Assembly (NCBI GenBank): GCA_014529385.2
Contig: CM043953.1
Span: 67,016,372-67,080,371 of the forward strand
Source: Adiantum capillus-veneris
Lineage: Eukaryota > Streptophyta > Polypodiopsida > Polypodiales > Pteridaceae
DNA length: 64,000 nt
Reading direction: 5' to 3'
The notes beneath the pieces are model-generated. The model did no database searches. It was given only the letters and a program-made list of their open reading frames with translations, and was not told the DNA's origin. The position numbers and the translations under genes were made by a program. Shown here piece by piece: positions 56,737 through 64,000 of the stretch. Numbering within the stretch: position 1 is the first letter of the stretch; the number at the start of each line of letters is the position of its first letter.

Positions 56737-57744
56737 ACACGAAGACATAGGAGGCCACTGATTTCACTAGTTGTGAAGGAATTGCCTTTCTCAAGATGTA
56801 AACACCTATTCCTTCCCCTTGAAGACATGGGTGAGAGAACTCATGAGAAGATTGGTGACTAAAACTGCAGAGTTAGTCTATGGAAAGATAATTGATGAAA
56901 ATTCAAATCTAAGAATTAGGACATATATAGGGCACTTGGCACATAGAGGTAGGAGTTGAATGAACGGGGGGAAGAGGCTAAACATGCACAAGCCATGGTG
57001 AGGGGATTGGGAACACCGTAGTGCAGGTCACAAGATATCATTCGTGGAGATACATCCAAGTCTATTGTGGTGCATTTCTTTTGGTTGTGCTCGAAATGGA
57101 GAGGAAAGAAAAAGTGGTGTTTTTTTAAAGTGTCCCAATATGTCCAAGTCTTTCAACTATTCGTTTTTTTAAAATTGTCCCAATATGTTCAAGTTTCTTA
57201 TCTTGAGGCACTCTTGGAAAAATCAATTAGAAGTTCTCTACTTCAAAATACCACAATGCTTGTACTTAGCATTGTACTTGTAACTCCAAAATGAGTTTGG
57301 TAGTTATAATGCATATCACCCATTGACCTAGGGAGACTTGCATAATCTGCTAGAGTAGGGATCATTCTTTTGTCTTGTATGGAGTGTAGACCATTATACT
57401 CAAGCTTGTACTAGTAGCTAAAACTGAAATTGTTGAATTAACTATAACATCTTCTCACCTCATATTGAATGATGGAGTCTAATACACATTATCCAAGCTC
57501 TTCTTCTTTGTTTAAAAATGGTTTGCACAAGCTCTATGGACTTATGTAGGCTAAACAATGTTTGAGTGTTAAAGTGGCTTCTCAACTCTTTTATTTTTTG
57601 CAATTGAGTAGAAAATTTTGTGTGGGCATAGAATTGATTCTCAGGTATGGTCTTTGCATTTTCAAGTAGCTTGTTAACATTGTAAGTACATTTTTTTATA
57701 TCATTCCAAGTGTGCAAACACATCACAAGTCATCAAGCTGAAAT
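55522..57744. other. Unassigned region with CT microsatellites and a tandem duplication
   Basis: No gene was recognised. A 57-bp segment is duplicated (55795-55851 and 55857-55913) with several differences. Two long CT runs are at 56514-56565 and 56654-56732, about 90 bp apart. Short frames near 57067-57726 have no domain. Confidence 0.6.
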
Positions 57745-58834
57745 TGTGACACCCAAAGGAGGTTGCAATCTTTGAAACAATTGTCCTACCTTTATGTATT
57801 TTTCCCAAAATTCCTAAATCTTTCTTAAGGGTTTCAATGAGCATTCAGCAGCCCAATGACTTGCCTGCTTCCTATTGGCCAAAAAAGATAAAGGGGTCCA
57901 ATGAGAGTTTACTTGCATTCTTTAATTACCTAAAGCTCTCACAAAAGGGGAAAGGGGAACAAATGTCTCAAGGGTATCACTTATGCTTCTTAATTATGAT
58001 TGGCTAAGCTTTGCAAGATCCAATGAGGTGCCGGCAGGAGTAATTTGCAAGAGGGGTTGACCAAGAGAGAGAGGGGGCTGATTTTGGCAAGGCATTATCA
58101 CACACACACTCACACAGTCTCATGTGTGGAGCAAGAAGATTCTCTCTCTCTCTCTCTCTATCTCCTTCTCAAGCTTTAATGGAAAGCTTATCATTCACTC
58201 CAAGCTTGTAAGAAGGGAGGCCTACACCAATAACTCTTGGCTTTGTGATGCAAATACAACCAAGAGCCAAGCTTCGATGCATGCTCATCTCCTCTACCAT
58301 GCTAACCACTAAGCTATGCTAAGCTTTTATGAGTGATTATGTGAGGAGATATACTTATTTCTTGTAAGACTACTTCTTCTTCCTCTCACTCAACTCTCAT
58401 CCCCTGCTAGCTGTCACCATCTTTGAAGGTGTGTGAGCTCTCTTGGGTCTGAGACCGTGAGGGAGTTGATTTTGTGTTTTAGAAGTGTTTTCTTAGTCCT
58501 TGCAGCTTCCATCTTCATTGCACTAGCTAGTTATTGAAGGAACACAAAGAATTGTATTGTAAAATGTCTCCCTTGATGGGGAAAACCTATAATAAATGCC
58601 TTTTGGAGGGGGGACCGGCTCCATGTAGATCCGGTCCTCAACTATTGTCAATAGCTTAATTTTTATCTCTTTTGAAGTATTTTTCATGCCTATCTAACTA
58701 GGTGTTATGCTTTTTTTTGCTCTCTCCATCCAAGCACTCTTGGTATGCTCATTAGGAATCTATTCTAATGAAATGATCACTATGTTCATGCTACTTTCCG
58801 CTACACAGAAGTTAGTAGGCCATTAGATGCTACA
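57745..58834 (+). repeat. Probable 5' LTR of element F (about 1090 bp)
   Basis: The inner end (CTACA at 58834) is set by the primer site. The outer end is placed at TGTGACACCC (57745), a start common in plant chromoviruses. Without the other LTR the left boundary is a guess. Confidence 0.5.
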
Positions 58835-58835
58835 T

Positions 58836-58853
58836 TGGTATCAAAGCACAAGG
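58836..58853 (+). promoter_or_regulatory. Primer-binding site of element F
   Basis: TGGTATCAAAGCACAAGG is the initiator-Met complement with one change (CAGAGC to CAAAGC). Confidence 0.75.
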
Positions 58854-59216
58854 TTTCTTTTTTCTTGCTAAAGAAGGGAGGTCCTCACGCTAGCTATAAA
58901 TGGTTGGTAATTGTAATTGAGTAAGTAGAATAGGGATGTTTCAGCCTTGCAGTGTGCCTGCCTTCGTGCAGATAACGAGGCATCATCGTCGAGAGCTATG
59001 GTCTTAATAGTGGAGTCGTGCAGGGCATGCCTACGTCTTAACCACTATTGAGATTTTAGAAGCTTGACAGAAGCCGGTGTTGTTTTGGTGTTGAAATACC
59101 CTCTCTTATATTCCTTACAATTAATGATATTCAAGCCACGCATACAGTAACTTGAGTGTTTTTCTAAAAGGGGTATATAGGGCTTGAAGTTCCAAAGTAC
59201 ACCTAAAATTGTTAGA

Positions 59217-60738
59217 ATGGCTAATAGTAGTAAAGAGAGTGAAATTAATGTCTATAGCATTGATTTTGCTAATGATCAAGCTACTAATGATGCCCCTATG
59301 CTTGTTAACTACCTTGTTTCTAGGCTTCAGCAAGCCATGGCCAATCCATCGCTCCAAAGTGAAGTGCAATGGTAGCTTCATGCTCATGGGATTCTCCAAA
59401 CTCCCCACCACGACGAGAGAGTACCTTGGAAGCCTCCTTGTGAGACTTCCAAAAGAGGTCTCTCTCCGATTCGGGAAGAAGAAGAGGATCCATACTAAGG
59501 GCTCAAAAAATTTACTTCTTGATGACGCATCTCCTTCTCAGAGGAGAACTCAAGAGCCCCCACCAAAGGAACGAGAAAGAAGTGAGTCTTCTTCCACCTC
59601 GGCGGAGATGGCTCCACGAAGACGGCGAGCAAAACGCTCTTCATCACCTCCTAAACGGAGAAGACCATCGCACACCTCTCCACACCATAATGCAAAGAGG
59701 GATGAAAAAAAAACAAGAGAAGAAAAAGGCGAGAAAGAGGTCACCCTCTTCTCCATCTTCTTCATCCTCCTCCTCTTATGAAGAAAGTGATGGTGCAGAC
59801 AAAGAGGAATAAGACAAGAAAAAGGCGAGAAAGAGGTCAACCTCTTATCCATCTTCCTCAAATTTTTCATCTTATGAATAAAGTGATGGTGCAACTTTTA
59901 AACCATAAAAAAGAAAAGGCCATAGGAAATCCTATTCCGCGTGGAAGAGGTCATCCAAGCTCAAGAAGTTCAAAGATGGAGAAAAGAGCATCTCTTTCCT
60001 TACCTACGATGGCACTTTTGGTGCTACGGACAAAGTCTTGGATTTCATCCAACAATTCGATGCGGAAAAGGTTTGGAGGCGAGGGCTTCATGGAGTCCTC
60101 TAAGCTACACCATGTAGCTATGAATTTTCAAAAGTCCGCTAGGCAATGGTGGTCTAACGGCGAAGCTCCACAAACATGGAAATCCTGAAGAGCTTCCATT
60201 ATGAAGCAGTTTTTGGCCACCGATGCCAAAGACAAAGTACTCACCGAATGGTGAAGCTTGAAGCTCTCTCCCTACTACAAATCCATTCACAAATATGTAG
60301 ATAAGTTTTTGGACTTACCTCTCAAAGCCATTGTCTTCAAAAAGATGGATTTTGAAGAGCAAAAACAACAAATTTGTGCGGGATCAACTAAAGAAATGGT
60401 GGAGTATGTTAACTCCCAAAGGCCACGCACCATATCTGCAATTATACACCATACCATGGTGGCTTCACAAATCAATTTCCAAACAGGGGAATCCGAAGCC
60501 AATGGAAAACAAGGGTTCTAATGAGCCTAATGGGGAGGACAATGTCCAAAAGTCTCCTAAGGGTAATTCTAATAACAAAAAATCTAAGGAGACTGAGGGA
60601 GTTTACAAAGGAAAAAACAGACTCTCTCTTGGAGAGCTTGAGCATTATCGCAACGATAATCCTTGTTTCAAATGCGGCGAGCAAGGGCATGCATACCGTG
60701 CTTGTCCCCAAAAGAACACCGGCCATGAGACTCCTTAA
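59217..60738 (+). pseudogene. gag: Element F gag
   Basis: Starts MANSSKESE at 59217 but shifts frame repeatedly. Recognisable parts are an Arg/Lys/Ser-rich stretch (59600-59760), the capsid pieces KVLDFIQQFD, MNFQKSARQWW, KLSPYYKSIHKYVDKFLDL and KQQICAGSTKEMVEYV, and near the end the zinc knuckle CFKCGEQGHAYRACP (about 60662-60706), which is complete. Confidence 0.82.
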
Positions 60739-60744
60739 GCTACC

Positions 60745-61464
60745 TTGTTCAAAATCCAAGAAGAGGAAGCTCACCACAAAGGATATCCTCTATTCCATAC
60801 TTGGGGAAAGGTAAGAGAACATGATACTTTTATTCTCTTTGACCCTGGTTCTACTCACACTTTCATATCCACAGAGATAGGCACCAAGCTAGGCATCCAA
60901 GCCTATGATATGGGAGATGTCCTACCCGTAGATGGTGCTTTCAAGGGGCAAGAAGCTTTAGCCACTCCCTTAATTGGGAAATTGAGGCTCCAGGTCCAAA
61001 GCTATGTGGAAAAAGATGACTTCTTTATCTCTCCTCTCAAGCACAATGATGTAATCCTAGGGGCACCATGGTTTGATTGCATGGCTGCCAATATTAAATT
61101 CCCTGAAAGGAAAATCTACTTTAAGGATAGGAAAAAAGATATGTACATAGATGCCAAAGAGTTGGGTAACACCATACCCATTGTACATACACAAGCTTTC
61201 AATAAGTCAATAAAGAGCTCTATTTCCGTGTACATGATTTTTATTAAAGATTCTCAAAATGAACCTAATGCTTTAGCAAAAGAAAATATAAACAATCACA
61301 AGGAATTAGAGTTATCCAATTTTCTCAAGCGATTTCAAGGTGTTTTTATTGACAACATCCCTTTCGAACTACCTCCTAAACGAGGAAATGATGACCATGC
61401 AACTGAAATTCTTCTAGGAAGTTTTTCGCCTAATAAACCTTCTTATAGAGTTTTTCAATCTTAA
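60745..61464 (+). pseudogene. Element F protease
   Basis: An open frame of 239 codons with the active site FDPGSTHTFIS and a closing DVILGAPWFD. The site is D-P-G-S; this variant occurs in plant Ty3 proteases, so the domain itself could be sound. The tail leads toward RT with FQGVFIDNIPFELPPKRG. It is the best preserved part of the element but belongs to a broken polyprotein. Confidence 0.85.
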
Positions 61465-62700
61465 CAAGAGGAGATTATGTGGCAAGTTCGTGAGTTAGCT
61501 GAGAAGGGCATGGTTAGGCCTAGCTCATCTCCATTTTGCTCACCCGTGTTATTAGTGCAAAATAAAGACGCACATATCATATGTGTGTCGAATACAGAGC
61601 ACTAAATAGGATCACTATCAAAAATAGGTTTCCCATTCCACGGGTAGAAGACCTATTTAATAAGCTACAAGAGTTGACCTACTTTAGTAGAATTGACCAA
61701 AAATGTGGCTACCATCAAATAAGGATAGTTGATCAAGACATTGTAAAGACCTCATTTCACACTATGTTTGGTCTTTACAAATACATTATCATGCTATTTG
61801 GCTTGACCAATGCACCAGCCACATTCAAACACTTGATGGAGAAGAAATTCAGGGCTCACCAAACCTTTAGTGGAGTGTTCTTTGATGATATTATCAGCTA
61901 CTCTAATTCACTAAACAAACACAAGCAGGTAATATTTCAATTCTTAAGAGAGAATAAACTTTATATTAACCTCGAAAGAAAAGTGTGTTTTTCTTACAAG
62001 AGATTCAATATTTAGGTCACATTATCTCTCAAGACGTCATCCAAATGGATCCATCAAAGCTAGAGGTAATAAAACAATGCCCTAATCCAAGGAATCTTCA
62101 TGAACCAAGAAGCTTTATAGGTATGTGTGCATACTATAGACGCTTCCTAGAAAAGTTATCACAAATCGCGGGACCATTACATGACCTAACAAAAAAAATG
62201 TTAGGTATACATGGTCTGCCAAGGAGAACAATGCTTTCAAAAAGCTTAAAGAAAAGCTTATCTCTCAACCTGTGCTTACACTGTCGGATCTATCAAAGCC
62301 ATTTGAGGTCCAATGTGACACTTGTTTTGATTTCCTTGGAGCTGTTTTGCTCCAACAAGGGCACGTCATAGCCTATGAAAGTTGAAGGATCGACCCTGTT
62401 AGGAAATCTCTAGGCATATATGAAAAGGAACTCCTTAGAGTTTTACATGCCTTAGATTTGTGGAAGCACTATCTATTGGGGACTCCTTTCATCCTGTCGG
62501 GCGGATGGATCACTAAAGCCTTAAGTACTTCATGACGCAGACCAAGCTCTCTGACAAACAAATGAGGTGGGAAAATTTCCTTTTGCAATTTCATTTTCAT
62601 GTTGCTCACATTGCTAGCAAGCATAATCAAGTAGCCAATGCACTCTCAAGATGACCGAGAGTGAATGTGATTTCCATATCAGCTCACAATGATCTATGTT
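61465..62700 (+). pseudogene. Element F reverse transcriptase and RNase H
   Basis: A stop opens the region. RELAEKGMVRPSSSPFCSPVLLVQNKD is followed by a frameshift near 61570, then CVEYRALNRITIKNRFPIP, FSRIDQKCGYHQIRI, MLFGLTNAPATF and the catalytic VFFDDIISYS. A further shift near 61985 leads to YLGHIIS and FIGMCAYYRRF. RNase H is scattered in pieces (VQCDTCFDFLGAVLLQQ, YEKELLRVLHALDLWKHYLLG) with stops. Confidence 0.85.
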
Positions 62701-62740
62701 CTATGATAGATGAGTATTCTATTGATCCCGATTTAGAGAT

Positions 62741-63690
62741 GTGATTTCAGCCCTTGCACTAGGGAAGAAAGAGGAATCATTTACTTTACAAGATGGTTAT
62801 CCTCTCTATGGTAATAGACTATGCGTTACTAGCTCACTATGTGAGAAAGTAATGTATGAATCTCATGCTCCTTCACATGCGGTGAGTAGAGGGATTCAAT
62901 CTACTCTAAAAAGGATTGAAACATATTTCTATTGGCCTACCATCAAAGAAAACATACAAGAGTATGTTTCTAAATGGGTGGTATGCCAAAAGTCAAAGTT
63001 TGATAGAGGGAAGCAACCTGGATTGCTTCAACCATTGCGAGTTCCTAATTCACCATGGGAGAGCATATCCATGGATTTTATCTTTGGATTGCCTAAGTAT
63101 ATCCATGGTAATACGGGAATATGGACGATAGTAGACAAGTTCAGCAAACAAGCATATTTTATACCTGTCAAAAAGACTATCAAAGCCCATCAAATGGCAA
63201 CCCTCTTCATATCACAAATCTTCAAGTACCATGGCTTGCCAGTGTCCACAGTGTCAGATAGAGATCCTAGAATGACCAGTAATTTGTGGAAGGGTCTCTT
63301 TGAGAATTTAGGGACAAGGCTAAACTTCTCTTTGGCCTATCACCCCCAAACGGATGGCCAAAATGAAATAGCTAACCTAACAATTCTTGATCTTCTAAAA
63401 GCCTATGTATGGAAGTAGATCAAAGGTCCCAATGGGAGAAGTATTTACCCTTAGTGGAGTATGCCTACAATAACATTGTACATACTTCCACAAAAAAAGA
63501 ACCTTTCAAGGTAATTGAGGGAAGATCAAAAAGTCCCCTGCTACTTAAGGTACACTGGAAGATCTTTGCTGCAGATGAGTATAGCCAAGACCTACAAGAA
63601 TATTTCCAAAATATTAAGGATGCTATTGTTATCTCACAACAAAGGGAAAAGGTTGCTATTGATAAGCACAGAAGAGCCCAAGCCTTTTAA
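62741..63690 (+). pseudogene. Element F integrase
   Basis: The zinc module reads ESHAPSHAVSRG and then SKWVVCQKSK: the first Cys of the C-x2-C pair is Trp. Catalytic core: ISMDFIFGLP (first Asp), TVSDRDPRM (second Asp), HPQTDGQNEIANL (Glu retained). A stop at 63415-63417 and a small shift separate WEKYLPLVEYAYNN and the rest. The enzyme is probably dead. Confidence 0.87.
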
Positions 63691-64000
63691 AAAAAATATT
63701 GGGTCTTGCTTAAATTTCCCAAGGCTCGAGTAAGGCACACAACGGGCGAGAATCCTACGGAACACCAAAACTACTATGCTAAGTTAGCAAAAAGGTACTA
63801 TGGTCCCTTCAGATTCTTATACCAATCAATGAGGTGGCCTATCAACTCAAATTGCCCAGTCATTGGCTCATACATATTGATTTCCATGTGAGCCTACTAA
63901 AGCCTTACAAAGGAGAGCCACCTCAAGAACCACCTATTGAAGACCCACCGGAGATCGAGGACCAAGAAGAGGTGTTGCAGCCCAAGTCCACGACAAGGTA
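63691..64000 (+). pseudogene. Element F integrase C terminus leading to a chromodomain
   Basis: YYAKLAKRYYGPF is followed, across a frameshift, by YQLKLPSHWLIHIDFHVSLL (about 63838-63895) and KPYKGEPPQEPP, then the acidic stretch DPPEIEDQEEVLQPKS that in chromoviruses directly precedes the chromodomain. The window ends before the chromodomain itself. Confidence 0.75.

Larger units (their letters stand above)
57745..64000 (+). mobile_element. Element F: decayed Ty3/gypsy chromovirus, running off the window
   Basis: A probable 5' LTR and an initiator-Met-like primer site are followed by gag, protease, RT, RNase H, integrase and the start of a C-terminal region typical of chromoviruses (FHVSLLKPYKGEPP, then an acidic proline-rich stretch). 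Frameshifts and stops occur in every gene. The 3' end and right LTR are beyond 64000. Confidence 0.85.

Noticed and set aside
56637-56828. Arg-Glu repeat protein
   Set aside because: Pure translation of the CT run.

Overview
This window is a stretch of repeat-rich plant nuclear DNA. It is about 60% recognisable LTR retrotransposon, with long microsatellites and no complete host gene. Two of the Ty3/gypsy elements carry the extra archaeal-type RNase H of the Tat clade, one retains the tRNA-Asp primer site common to Athila/Tat elements, and one is a chromovirus, all of which point to a land plant. Relatives in a large-genome lineage (fern, lycophyte or gymnosperm) are plausible, but the sequence alone does not decide the species.

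Layout. 1-2900: no gene, with a purine-rich opening. 2911-3877: decayed Pif1/Helitron-type helicase, minus strand. 4962-16255: element A, a nearly intact Tat-type Ty3 element on the minus strand with 2.69-kb LTRs, gag-protease and pol separated by one in-frame stop. 16256-19523: flank holding a decayed minus-strand coding region I cannot name. 19524-30792: element T, a plus-strand non-autonomous element with gag and protease remnants, no reverse transcriptase or integrase, a leader full of 24-28 bp perfect palindromes (one split by a small hAT-like MITE), and a captured DEAD-box RNA helicase fragment just before its 3' LTR. 30793-32999: spacer with a tandem array of hairpin-forming 19-mers and a possible first exon with a TATA box on the minus strand.

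33000-55521 is a nested cluster. Element C (plus strand, fragmentary) is split by element D (35244-40481, a non-autonomous element with perfect target duplication), and is followed by E, a diverged relative of D. Element B (minus strand, same family as C, decayed) is split inside its integrase by a young Ty1/copia element (45132-50409) with one intact 1449-codon ORF. 55522-57744: unassigned, with two long CT runs. 57745-64000: element F, a decayed plus-strand chromovirus that runs off the window.

The two observations I think most deserve follow-up are the periodic palindrome array in the leader of element T and the DEAD-box helicase fragment transduced by the same element. Most coding remnants are transposon-derived; only the copia ORF and the element A ORFs look potentially functional.
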